64,000 nt of DNA from the NCBI RefSeq assembly GCF_029227915.1, contig NC_079880.1, positions 22,630,501 through 22,694,500 of the forward strand, given 5' to 3'. This DNA comes from Hydractinia symbiolongicarpus (lineage: Eukaryota > Cnidaria > Hydrozoa > Anthoathecata > Hydractiniidae). A program made the position numbers and the translations under genes. Shown here one piece after another: positions 39,001 to 50,012 of the stretch. Below the pieces are notes generated by a model. It worked only from the letters and a program-made list of their open reading frames with translations, was not told the DNA's origin and made no database searches. Each line of letters begins with the position of its first letter. Within the stretch, counting starts at the first letter, position 1.

Positions 39001-41246
39001 AACTGTAAAAGAACAAAGGAAAAAATAATCAGAAAGTGAATGTATGCTTAAGGTACAAGTTGTACTTGCATCAAAACCTTTCATGGGAAATTCCCAGTAT
39101 CATTTTAATTTTTTGTTACAAGTTTGTGTGGACTCAGGCATTCATTGGTTTTTAGAATACTTTAAAACTGTAAATACACATTTCTCATGGAAAGCATTCT
39201 TGAGGGAAGTGCAAATGTAAGACAGTTTGCTAGTATCTTTAAAATTTGAAACTTACTCGAATAATGAAATGAAAAATAAAGAACGTATTCAAACAGATCT
39301 CCACTCTCCATAACGTCTGCCTACTTGTGCTCAAACAATGTTCAATTGGACTATAAAGTTAAAAAAAGTACTTTAATAATCACATTTTCACACAACTGTG
39401 AAAAACATTTTAATATTTGCTGTTCTACTTTGGCTGCAACCTCCGAATTGTGAGAAGAGATGTGTATTATTAAAAATTATATTCTCATTTTTAACTCAAC
39501 TTTTCTCCTTTACATTTCTCCTGATTTTTAAAAAAGTAAATTTTGTTTACAGTGTTTCTATTTTTCTCCATTTAACACTATGCTTCCTTTTTAGAGCAAA
39601 AAAAAAAAAACATGGGTGGCACTTTATTTTTTTTAAACATATCTAAATCTAGTCATTTCCAAATTATGTACCATTTTACAATATGCAAATTATTAGATCA
39701 CTTCTTATTTATCATGGTTAGAACTTGACAAAATTTTACTCCAAAACAAGATCTGTGTAGGTCAAGAAATCGCAGAGCACAAATATGCAAATATTTTTAC
39801 GTGTGACTTCATGTGAAGCGTATAGTTACTTATTTTTTGTGAAACGTATTACTAAAGTTAATTTGAACAGTGACAACTTAAATTTCAAAGTGAATTAGTT
39901 TTCATTAAATATGTGTTTGTCCCTAAGTAGTTTCTAAGTATGCATGTAGGTTAAAAATAGCAGCTGTTGTAAATTGACAAAAAAAAAGATAGATATTCAA
40001 CTTTTTACCGCAAATTAATTTCTGTGAGCTTTTCTGATTGCATCTGACACAAATTAAATTTTAAATCTAAATTTTAGAAAATTGATATTTTAGTGGATTT
40101 TTAAAGAAGATAAAATGGACTTTTTAGTTCTAAAAATTTTTATAATTGTATATAATTTTAAGCCATCCATATCACCTAGATATTTTACTAAAAAAGATGA
40201 AGAGAAGCTTTTTATATGCTTTGTTACTGAAAAAGCAGGGCTCAAACTTCAATTAACTCAACTTGTGTAAAAATTCATAATTGCAAACACAAAACATGAC
40301 TGAAAACACTAGCCATATATACCCAAAGTAAGTCTTTAAAATGTACAGACGACTTACTATGAAGATTCTGTTACATACAATGCACAGGCTGCCAAGTTGA
40401 AAATGAACGAAAGAACAACCTAAGATTGAAACAAAAACACTAATGGGCTACCTAACACTCTACTTAACACTCTATTGGGACTACATGAATCAAGATTAAG
40501 ATATACTTCATGAATTTTCTCGACGGAATAGAATACTCTAGAGGCAGCAATGGTTCAAAAAAAACTTGTTGTTGTTCACACGTGGTCGAATTTGATTTTC
40601 CCGGAAAAGAACAATGTGTGTATTTTGCAGACCTAATTATTATGAAGCTTAACCGCAGTATTTTCATCCCGAAATTAAAATAGGCCATTCTGCACTAGCC
40701 GGTTTTAAAAATATTTGACATCATTAAGGGCCAGCGTAGAAAGGGTGCTATCTAACGCATTTGACTATATGTATTATTTATGATTAAACGCCTCGGGCGC
40801 TTATATAAGAAAAAGCGGTGTAGTATTTTTAAAATCAAAAAATAGAAATCGACCTCAAGACTAGACTTTTTACTTTCTCGTAAAGATAATAAAAGGTTTT
40901 AAATTTAATTAAACAGGGAAAAAAAGCAAAGCTAACCTACCAGAATTCGACCTTGTAATGTTTGAGCAGACACAAGATTTCCGGCTCCTTCTTTTAAATC
41001 TAGGTACCAGCCCTTTTCCAGTTCACTCTCTTCTTCCTCATCGTCTTCATCAAGCATAGCATCGATCTTGCTTTTGGCGCGTAATTTACTCCGATGAAAC
41101 ATGTACATAATTAAACGTCCGATTATTATTAAAACAATGCCGGAACCGAAGATCATAACTGATGTAAGCACAAACCAGTGCCATTTTCGATCGTCAAACG
41201 GTATATCAAGATGTTTGTCACAGGGATCGTTGTGATTATTTGCCAT
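27035..41246 (-). CDS. BK-type (Slo1/KCNMA1-like) potassium channel alpha subunit, BK-B, complete
   Basis: Twenty-nine coding exons on the minus strand: 41246-40941, 40419-40358, 39350-39257, 39002-38888, 38781-38706, 38591-38516, 37831-37745, 37220-37131, 36815-36724, 36646-36536, 36406-36301, 36063-35981, 35897-35828, 35233-35168, 35035-34949, 34547-34423, 34281-34213, 33778-33683, 33408-33332, 32722-32614, 31803-31695, 30800-30705, 30547-30461, 30112-30071, 29913-29763, 29200-28931, 28405-28272, 28050-27856, 27310-27035. They sum to 3357 bases with no frame break, giving 1118 residues, normal BK length. Order: extracellular N-terminus; S0 ([20 protein letters not shown]); acidic S0-S1 loop; S1-S4; pore with TVGYGD (exon 37220); S6 ([12 protein letters not shown]); RCK1; Cys-rich linker; RCK2 with calcium bowl [13 protein letters not shown]4 reads [12 protein letters not shown], so one gating arginine of vertebrate BK is Tyr. 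The exon 26 donor (28930) was chosen because it keeps frame and matches BK-A. Confidence 0.96.
28690..28800 (+). mobile_element. Decayed SINE fragment, copy 3
   Basis: Shares ACTCTGGCGCA followed by TTGTAGTGTT with copy 1 and has a degraded tRNA-like head. It lies in the BK-B intron between exons 26 and 27 and is truncated after about 100 bases. Confidence 0.55.
30149..30220 (+). repeat. 18-bp tandem repeat, four units
   Basis: CACCGG recurs at 30149, 30167, 30185 and 30203, exactly 18 bases apart, with units resembling CACCGGNCCGATTAATTG. BK-B intron between exons 23 and 24. Confidence 0.85.
30937..31466. mobile_element. MITE with CAGTAGTCTC terminal inverted repeats
   Basis: Left end CAGTAGTCTCTCTAATTA then ACGGACAC; right end GTGTCCGCTAATTAG then GAGACTACTG. 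Internal AATTAACGGACA-type motifs repeat. The left end is preceded by TA; the right TA is not intact. The TIR type resembles pogo/Tigger-like elements (inference). No transposase. BK-B intron between exons 21 and 22. Confidence 0.75.
35445..35455 (+). repeat. C11 homopolymer
   Basis: Eleven consecutive cytosines in the BK-B intron between exons 13 and 14, so the BK-B transcript has G11. A CCCTCCCTCCCTCC tract follows at about 35730-35745. Confidence 0.9.
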
Positions 41247-42080
41247 TGTTATTCATTTATATTACTTTATATATATATTCATGTTTTAACTATGTAATTT
41301 TATTCTAATCTGCAAAAAGAGATATGGCTTTAGAATGATACACAATATTTTATAGCCTAACGCTACCTGATCTAAACAAAAGGCTAATTGGATATATTAT
41401 ACAGCTAAAATAAAGACATCAATTCTAAATTAGCTAATCAAAATACACCAAATCATTCCGCTCGAAATATTTATTTCTAAATCGTGAATTTAAAAAGTGT
41501 AATAAACTAAGATCATTTTATAATTTTTTTTATTTTGCTTGTTAGTATATACATTTACATAATTTTCATACGCTTGCTAATTTTTAAATTCTTTTTTCTT
41601 CTACATTTTTTTGTTATGTTTTGAAGAGTGCAAACCCAGTTACAAGCTTTAATTTCTCATGAAAATTTCATTTACATCTTCAATGCAAAAAATGAAATGG
41701 CTTTGAAATATTTATTTTTTGTTTTTTTATCTTCAATTCATGATGTTTCAATCCTTATACAGGCTTATATTACTTATATTAAGCAATATAGAATGAGTCT
41801 AAGAAACAGTGAATAGTCGTTTATTCACATAGATGAAGCGCGCTATAATATGCTTTGTATGTCCATGAAGGTCGATTGAATATTATGGATCTCTGCGGAG
41901 AAGAGTGAAAGAGTGTTTATTGAATAATTTCGAGCAGCTGTTGCATGGGAGATTTTGATATTTTGTTCATATAATTCTAATCACAGTCTTTTAACTAGCC
42001 GTACAATAATCTTTTATCTTGGAACTTTAACTGGCAATTGCCACCGCTCTTAGGCCTCACAATAACTGTTAATCTTTTGT

Positions 42081-42620
42081 CCTCAGACCTTTTACACATT
42101 TGAATCTTCGTTCTCAGACCTTTTACACATTTGAATCTTCGTTATGAGACTTTTACACATTTGAATTTTCGTTCTCAGACCTTTTACACATTTGAATCTT
42201 CGTTCTCAGACCTTCTACACATTTGAATCTTCGTTCTCAGACCTTTTACACATTTGAATCTTCGTTCTCAGATCTTTTACACAATTGAGTCTTCCGTTCT
42301 CAGATCTTTTGCACAATTGAATCTTCGTTCTCCTCAGACCTTTTACACAATTGAATCTTCGTTCTCAGACCTTTTACACAATTGATTCTTCGTTCTCAGA
42401 CCTTTTACACATTTGAATCTTTGTCTCAGACCTTTTACACATTTGAATCTTCGTTCTCAGACCTTTTACACATTTGAATCTTCGTTCTCAGACCTTTTAC
42501 ACATTTGAATCTTCGTTCTCAGACCTTTAACACATTTGAATCTTCGTTCTCAGACCTTTTACACATTTGAATCTTCGTTCTCAGACCTTTTACACAATTG
42601 AATCTTCGTTCTCAGACCTC
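42081..42620 (+). repeat. 31-bp satellite, about 18 units
   Basis: Units of about 31 bases contain CTCAGACCTTTTACACATTTG and GAATCTTCGTT. Several carry ACACAATTG in place of ACACATTTG. Continuous units with no spacers. It lies about 0.8 kb upstream of the BK-B start codon. Confidence 0.92.
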
Positions 42621-43583
42621 TTACTCGCAATAATTCTCATTTCTTTGTTCTCAAGCTCTTTTCCCATCTTAAATCTTTTCTCAAACCTTTTTTCTCACAA
42701 GTCCTTAAACCCAGACTTTTTAGGTTTTTATTACAATGCAAACTCGAGGATAAACTTAGAAGCAGATAGTGATGATGACAAGACATGTTTTACATTTTTT
42801 TTTCTCGAAAATTATTCTCTAAATAAAAAAAATATTTAATTCCTTTAATCTAGATACGTTTAAAAATCGGTTTTATAGAGATTTTAGGAAGGCCTTCACT
42901 TAATGGAATATTTTAAACTCAAAACATCTATATAAAAAAAAAGTATCAATACATTACTATCAAAAACAAAATAAAAATGTTTACCATACGAATTATAACG
43001 TTCATAAGCTGGCCAGCTTCGATTAGTTATTAACAATTTTTTAATTGGATAACAATAATATGAACACTCGACCAAAAGATAACATTTTGAAAGTAGTTTC
43101 ATAAAACTTTTTATTCCAATCACCTATGGCAACCTCCGTTATATTATTGAGGTTTGCTGCATGTAAAACCATAAGAATAGCAACTTTGTGTCTAGACTTC
43201 CATTTGCTGGCTAGTTCAAACATGTGCGAAACAATCTCTCCTTCGATAACATAATATGCAAAGAATTTCCCGCCACTTATTACTACTTTCAGGAGAATAA
43301 GATCTAATTTAACGTTGTGTTATAGAAGCCTAATGGGGTTAACACTTTACTAAGGGTAAAAAAATAAACAAAAGAAAGGAGGGTATCAAGTCTAAATAAA
43401 CACAGGAATGGAGGGTGCCAAAACAAAACATTTAAGTGTAAGTTTATAAATCAGCGTTCAAAAAAAAAGAAATAAAAGAAAAAAGAAAACAGATTTCTGA
43501 AAAGAAAATATGTAAAAAGACCTGGGGACAAAGTTGGAAAACAACAAACTTCTTAATTAGTATTGTCCGTGACGTAACGCTTG

Positions 43584-43652
43584 GAGGGTGGGGAGTGGTT
43601 GGTGGCATGTTTTCGGGGGAGAGAGGGAGGGGTTGGGGGTGGCTGGAGTGAT
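43584..43652 (+). other. G-rich tract with quadruplex potential
   Basis: Repeated runs of three to five G (GGAGGGTGGGG, CGGGGGAGAG, GAGGGAGGGG, TTGGGGGTGG) within about 70 bases in otherwise AT-rich DNA. Confidence 0.6.
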
Positions 43653-44086
43653 ACTGTAACGACGCGTTGGTAAATAATTTTCATTCATGCGTTCGCCATT
43701 TTCTATTCAATATTATATTTACCACATGCTGTGCTTAAATTTTTGCAATCAATGATGATTCTGTACCTTCAGGAATAATTCTTAAAGTTATGACGGGCCT
43801 CGCATATAGAAGCTTAATTTCGACGAAAAGAGGGTTGTTACGTAACTGATGGAGGTTTTAAGGGTTGTGTTAGGCTCCGTTATAGAGTTGAATTGAAATT
43901 TGTCGTCGTTACGAAAGGCTAAATGTTGCAAAGTTAATTAATTGCCTGCTTTTTTATAAAATAAAAATATTAAAAACTGGGGATGAAATTCATATCACTT
44001 AATACTTATTAAATCTCCTGTCATAATTCCTGTTTTTATCTCTACAGCGTACGCGCAATCTCATTATTTGAGCTAAGTCTGTTGTA

Positions 44087-44150
44087 CCAGGGCCTCGTAC
44101 GCGTTTTATCCTCATATTAAAAAACGCTACAGGCCCTGGAATCGAGGTAG
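44087..44150. repeat. Hairpin element H6
   Basis: CCAGGGCCT and GCGTTTT on the left pair with AAAACGC and AGGCCCTGG on the right; the right side continues as ATCGAGGT, close to the hairpin-family end GACGAGGT. Confidence 0.65.
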
Positions 44151-44726
44151 CTTGTTCTTCCAGTGAAAAAGGTATCTAATTTACACGATCTTGTCGCCAG
44201 GGAATTCTAATATGAGCCGGCAGAAAGGTCATAAGCAATCCATGTCACTTCGAATCTGTCGCAAGAATTTTTCCCCGAAATCGAAGTTTTGATCGCAAAT
44301 ACGTGAAGTCCTCCTTTCTAGACAAAAACACTGTAATTCAGATGAATTCAGGGCAAAATGCTCTGAGAACGAGGTTGCTCTCCCTCCTATGCGGGACCGA
44401 CACTGTAGTTCCAGTCCCCCTCTCCAGAGTTGGCCATCGTAAAATATTGAGGCTTCCGAAATTCAAATCACTCGTGTTGGTAATAAATTTTTGTGAATAA
44501 AATTTAATTGCCCGCTCTAAAGGTAAATTTCAATAGAACAGCATTTTGAGCCGCTAAGATTAAAATGTCCGGGCGCTTTACGGGCGCATGTGCAATAGAA
44601 GGAAAATGCCGCTGGCTCAAGGATTTTTGTGATCTAACAATAGAAAAGCTTCCTCGCAAAGTTGGATAAAATAAACTTAGTGATGCAGCTTTTGAGCGAT
44701 AACCAATCAGAGCATTTGGAGATAAA

Positions 44727-45200
44727 ATGAATGCACACCAACTTTTACATTGCTTGCGACATTTGAAAAACAAAATAGCATATGTACTTAATTTAAATCA
44801 CACAAGCGATAAAACCGCCGTCCCAAAAATCTTAGTCACATTTGCGCTCAGGAAATGCACCTTAATTGTGTTGTATTTTTCTATTTTATTATTCTATTTC
44901 TATTTTGTTTTGTTTTGCTGCAAGGGTTGCGGTGTTAAAGTTGGATTTTTTTCGAAAGGTGTTCCACCGGACGAGCATGAAAATACGTACAGTCATGAAA
45001 ATAGTATTTCGTCTAACGGTTATGAAAATAGTTATTCGTCGCACGGTAATAAAAATAGCTATTCAACGTACGGTCATGAAAATATTTATTTAACGTACGG
45101 GCTTTATTTCACCGCAAACGCTTGCATATCACTCGCACTGATATTTATTTCTGTCTTCTTGTTATCAGATTTTGGCTCACATTGGAGAAAAACCCGATAA
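44727..45200 (+). CDS. Uncharacterised ORF, 157 codons, with internal 27-bp repeats
   Basis: Starts with ATG. I do not recognise it. A hydrophobic helix (LIVLYFSILLFYFYFVLFC, about residues 47-65) precedes a Cys-Lys motif. About five nine-residue repeats such as YENSYSSHG follow (nucleotides about 44976-45100), then a second hydrophobic helix and a basic end. The repeat block is a 27-bp minisatellite, a multiple of three, so the open frame may be accidental. No splice context or neighbouring exons support it. Low confidence. Confidence 0.2.
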   Translation: MNAHQLLHCLRHLKNKIAYVLNLNHTSDKTAVPKILVTFALRKCTLIVLYFSILLFYFYFVLFCCKGCGVKVGFFSKGVPPDEHENTYSHENSISSNGYENSYSSHGNKNSYSTYGHENIYLTYGLYFTANACISLALIFISVFLLSDFGSHWRKTR

Positions 45201-45454
45201 AATCTAGAGTCCATCTAGAAACCTGAAATGTTGGCAAAAATGACAGCAACCAAAAGCAGCTATTTACCTCACAGATGGTCAAAAACTAGTTCATATTATG
45301 ATATGGGTGAAGGCCTAACTTTTTTTTCTTTTCTAGAATTATGGATATAGCCGAATAAGCGAGTTACCAAACGTCAAGATTTTGAGGCGCCTGTCGAAAA
45401 ATCCAAAAGCGATCAGCATAGAGAAGGCCACGGGGTGTATAAACCCTATACTAG

Positions 45455-45558
45455 CCTCATCCCCAGGCCATCTTGTATCTTCTTTGACATCGATACAGCG
45501 ATATGTTCGTATAGCCTTCGGGATGCCAGAATAGATACAAGATGACCTGGAGACGAGG
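45455..45558. repeat. Foldback hairpin element H7
   Basis: Left end CCTCATCCCCAGG then CCATCTTGTATCT; right end AGATACAAGATG then ACCTGGAGACGAGG. Inner arms are also partly complementary. Confidence 0.85.
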
Positions 45559-46128
45559 TTGACGTTATACTTGCTATGTTATTTCACGTGGTTAAAGAAA
45601 CATCTAAACATTACAGGATGAAATAACGACCGTAGATCTTATCTACTGTGGTACATCTTATCTACTGTGCAGATTGAAAAAAAGTCACAACGTACTAAGA
45701 ATCTACTGCTTTTCGTGCAAAACATTATTCTTAAATCATTTATGTTCATTAGATAACCCTGGAGTGATATATGGCTTACATTCACTAAGACCGGGGGTGG
45801 TAAGCGCCGCAGTTGATATAGCGTTTTTGTTAGACTGAGCAGTAATCAGGGTCGGTGGTCTTCAAACTCAACCCGTGACAGGTACATAAGAAAAGTATAA
45901 AGTAAAGCGAATACCTATGCCTTCAAAGTTGTCATTTTTTAATTCTTGTTGTATCTGCTCCCAGGCCGCCGAAATATCAATTCAATAGCGAAATGTATCT
46001 TTTCTGGTCTTAAATTCTTAGGTGTAAAAAGAAATGTTGTTTCCAATGTTTGTAGATGAGACGGAAACATAGTTTCTACGATAATGACGTCACTTGTCAT
46101 CTTTAGGGATAAATTTTGTTTAGGTAGT

Positions 46129-46223
46129 CAAACTCGTCCCCAGTGTCTTTTGTCTCTTTTTTTTTTTACTGAACGTCTCGCCGTTCAGTAAAAAAAGAGA
46201 CAAAAGGCACTGGGGACGAGTTT
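46129..46223. mobile_element. Foldback hairpin element H8 with flanking direct repeat
   Basis: CAAACTCGTCCCCAGTGTC is mirrored almost perfectly by the right arm ending CACTGGGGACGAGTTT, with the stem continuing through TTTGTCTC/GAGACAAA to a CGTCTCG loop. The direct repeat GTTTAGGTAGT lies on both sides (46118-46128 and 46224-46234), which indicates insertion. Confidence 0.85.
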
Positions 46224-47689
46224 GTTTAGGTAGTAACTTTCACAACCTCGTACTCAATTTCTTTTTTAAAAACTTTTTTCGTAACACTTATGAACCCTCG
46301 ATCCACCAATAACGTTAAGAAGCAAATATAAAGCAGGTGAGGAGGAGACAGTGTACGCTCTCCTCTGTCAAAGACGTGGTCTATTATTAGAAAATTCCGT
46401 ATTTAAATAGTTTTTAGAGGTAAATGGTTTATACATAATTTTTTTTAACATATTTAGGTTAGTGAGAAGCAACTTTCGCATCAAATTCAAAAAAACGTTT
46501 TTAAATAATTTACGTTGGGGACTGCCCTAGTTAAAAACGCCTTAAAGGAATCAAATCATCGGATTGCGGTACACTAACCTGCTCATTCATTCAGGTAAAT
46601 GGCTTCCCTTTCTTTCCGCGCTAATTAGAACACGCAGTAATTTAGAAGAATTACAGTAACAATTTATAGGCATAGTAAACAAAGCAAGGGTGATTTAAAT
46701 GTAGGTAACATCAAAATCTTGTCACCTTTAGATCCAAATTTGTCCGATAAAGTTAGAATCCTTTTAACAAACTTTGGCACAATAAACAAAAAATTATGCT
46801 AAATATAATGATGGTACTAAAATAATGTTTTCATATCTTGTTCATAGTTGGTCTAAATATTAAAACTACTTTGTTTTGACAAACATTAGCATTGTAAACA
46901 AAAATGCATGCAAAAAAATGATTAACAAAATTTAGACAAAATTTTATTTTTTCCTACCCAGTTTAATTTTTTTTTCTCCCATCTAGGTCAGAAAGTAAAT
47001 TTAATCGTCCAAAAAACGAATTTTGTAAATTTTCTCTACAGCTAAGTATCGCATTCCCCCAGTCGGAATGTAACGTGGTAACTTTTTGGTTGAGAAAAAC
47101 ACGAACTTTTTACAATCAAACTCTCACAGAAGAAGCTTTAATTAAACAAGAACTTCAAGTATATGAATTAAACTACAGTTAAATTAACAAAAACTCACCT
47201 AAAACTACACGATATGTCAGGTTTGAAGCTAAAAAACGAAGATTCTATGGAAAATTTACCCCTTATTTATGATGAACTGGCCGCTTAAACGGTGTGTTTT
47301 CCCTCAAACTATAATGGCTACTTTAAAAATTACGGGCCCGTAATTGGTTTGAAAGTATCAAGAGACTTTTTCGGACAGTAAGAATCAACTATGAAAATTT
47401 TGCTGTGATAAAAGTAGTAATCAAAGGCGTGAACTGTGTCGGCCTTTTGTTGATGCTTATACAAATAAAAAACAACTTTTTAATACTTAGCATATCATCA
47501 CCTATTTCTTGAATAAACACAAAAACATTGTGGTAACAAATATTATCCTAGATGATTATTATATGTTTGTCACACTAGCTCTATCGCTTATAATAATGTA
47601 AAGATGTGAGAGAAAATATGTGATCAATTTAAAAAATATGGAGAGTAAATACGTGACAAACAACAAAATCAAATACACAAAAGACTGTA

Positions 47690-47998
47690 CCATGTGAGTA
47701 ATTTGAGAATTGAGATTATTTTTTTTCCCATTGAATATAAAAAACTTTTTTTATTTTTAAATTACCCTTGTTTTTAGTTTTATCTATTATTGTAAAGCAA
47801 CTTTAATTATAAGCATGACTCGTTGGACCTGTGAAGTTAAAAATAATTAAAATTATTTAACACATAATAACATCATGAAGTGATAAATACAAAAAAAACA
47901 TTGGTAAAAGCAATGAGAAAAATAAAGGGGGTAAAAAACAAAGTTAAAGCAGGGGGTCAGCTTGTGTACATAACTCAAATTCTGTAAAATATACATTC
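47690..47998. repeat. Left arm of ~300-bp inverted repeat pair
   Basis: Reverse-complement match to 57460-57770. Shared blocks include AACTTCACAGGTCC, AACGAGTCATGC and ATAATCTCAATTCT on the right-arm strand. Confidence 0.8.
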
Positions 47999-48327
47999 GA
48001 AAGAACATCTAGCTTAACAGTGGCGGCTTTGTTTATTTACTTTAATAACTATTATCTCCTCAAATGTTAATTTAAAACGTTTTTTACCGTATTAACATAA
48101 TAAAAAAAACAGTGTTGCATTTTAGTGACACGTCATTGTAGTGAATAAAACCAATATAAGGCTCTTATCAAAAAATAATCTCCTCTAAATTGTTAATTTT
48201 AACCCCCCTTTGATTTAGTTTTTAGTGGACGTTTTTTGTTTTCTATTGTTATATATTTCTTTTGTTATGCTAATTAATCACGTGGTTGTATATTGTTCGT
48301 CTTTATCATAAAAGGTGAGTTGAAAGC

Positions 48328-48450
48328 ATGTATTTGAAGCAAGTGATTCAAACCTTTCTGTATGGAAAACAAGACATGTGCGTACCAGAAAAGTTCAAGA
48401 AGAAAAAAACCGTATTTGAAGAGAACGCGAGAACGACGTTGAATCAGGTG
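48328..48450 (+). CDS. Possible isolated 5' coding exon
   Basis: ATG opens 40-41 codons beginning MYLKQVIQTFLYGKQD, Lys-rich in the second half, ending at a GTGAGA-type donor (after 48450; an in-frame alternative is after 48447). Composition looks more coding-like than its surroundings. The first residues faintly recall the SMC3 start (MYxKQVI), but nothing after them does. I found no second exon. It lies just inside the left inverted repeat. Confidence 0.25.
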
Positions 48451-49749
48451 GTGAGATTTTGATTTCCATATTATTTTGTGTAATGCTTGGTGTGTACGTT
48501 TTTGTTTGAGCAGACTCTGTGTACAATTTAAATTCGTCCGCGAATTCGAAATTAGGATTAGCGTCTTGAACGTTAGTTAATAGATTTATGAAATAATTTT
48601 CTTGTTTTCAACAGCTCATCTCATTTTTAGTCTATCATTTTTTTTGAATTGAATATAACAACATTTTTAATGAAGAAATCCGTTTACAAAGTTGATTGCG
48701 CTGTTAAAAACAAATTTGTGGTCTCCGCAACAAAAGATTGTTTTTGTTTTTTTTATTCTCGCTAAAATTAATTATTTCTTTAAGTTTTATTTTAAAGTAC
48801 GAATTCTTTTGCGTATTTATCTTTTGTGGGGAGAATGAAAGAATTAAATATATAGTAAACATGTCGATCAAAAAAAATAAGTACAGATATACAGCATGGT
48901 CTGCAATAGCGGTATATTATTTACTAGTTCATTTATTGCCCATAGAACTGGATTGCTTTGATGTGTTTTCAAGTTTATAAAAGCTAGATACTCATATATA
49001 TTAAATGTTATACTTGCAATTATGAAAGAAAAATAGTGTTAATTACAATAATCGAATAATTCGAATTTTAAAAAATAAAATCGGAAGAAGTTACTGGTTT
49101 ATGGATTATAGGTTTTGAACAGGGCAAATCTGTGCTGGCTTTGAAATAAGGGGTATTTTGGACCCTTTACTTTTTTCGTCCTGTGTTAACTTTCTCCATG
49201 CTGGAAGAAAATGTTTTACGGCCCCCTGCTAAGGGTGCAGTTGTGATCTGCCATCCTTAGAATGGATTTTTTATGGCAGGGTGAACTTAAGTGAGATCCT
49301 CAAGCACCCGAATTTCGGTTTGTGGAAATGCTTGCAACCTTTGATTGTTGAGAAAAGGACCCTTTTTTAGTTTTAGAAAAGTAGGTACCTTTAAAATATG
49401 GTTCCCTTGGTTTGTAACTGAAATGCCCCATCCATTCTTATTCGAATAGACCACCTTCTGTTGCTGGTTGAAGGTTTCTCGGCTGGTACTTGCTTTATCG
49501 TCTTGTTTAGATCTGCTATGTGGTCTCGGTATTTTTCGCTATTTCTCTCCACCACTAAAACTACTTTTTCAGGAGAGGGAGGTTTTTTTGTCATTTCTAG
49601 CAGGTCGTACCTTCTCCACCATCTAACCGTTGGATGGTGGGCCTATTATGTCAACCACCTTTTCTTGGACCTTCTTGGACTCTATTCATTTCAAGGAATT
49701 TTGGATGTTACTTTCTTAGATTGCTGGATAAAGCCTCTCTAAAACTTTC

Positions 49750-50012
49750 TTTGTGACGATTATCAAGTGTTGCGATATGATGAGCGTTCATATTGTATTC
49801 ATCGCCCAAACATCACATCCATATTTGATGAAAATGTTCATCATTGATGAATTGTCAGTGAAACTGTCCGCATCAATAGTGTATCTTTATGTTTCGGTTG
49901 ATGTTTGTTACATCATGACGACATAACATGTCTAATATTTTGTTACGATTACACGCTGCTGCGAAATGACAAGCGTTGCAGTTGTATTTATTCATCGCCC
50001 AAACATCACATC
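49750..50012 (-). pseudogene. Ankyrin-repeat fragments (copy X and 3' part of copy Y)
   Basis: Minus-strand sequence contains the ankyrin-type DVWAMNKYNCNACHFAAA followed by CNRNKILDML (about 50010-49930, copy Y). A second, frame-broken copy at 49880-49755 (copy X) has TTTCATCAAATATGGATG then GATGAATACAATATGAACGC. Copy X keeps the junction that is interrupted in copy Y. Stops make both non-functional. Confidence 0.7.

Larger units (their letters stand above)
41247..48327. other. Region upstream of BK-B without assembled genes
   Basis: Probable BK-B promoter side, then the 31-bp satellite, a G-rich tract near 43.6 kb, hairpin elements H6-H8, single hairpin-family arms near 43521 and 44360, a 157-codon ORF with coding repeats and the left inverted repeat at 47.69-48.00 kb. 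No conserved exon recognised. Confidence 0.55.

Noticed and set aside
42081-42620. CRISPR-like regular repeats
   Set aside because: Units are contiguous with no unique spacers and the genome is eukaryotic; this is a satellite.
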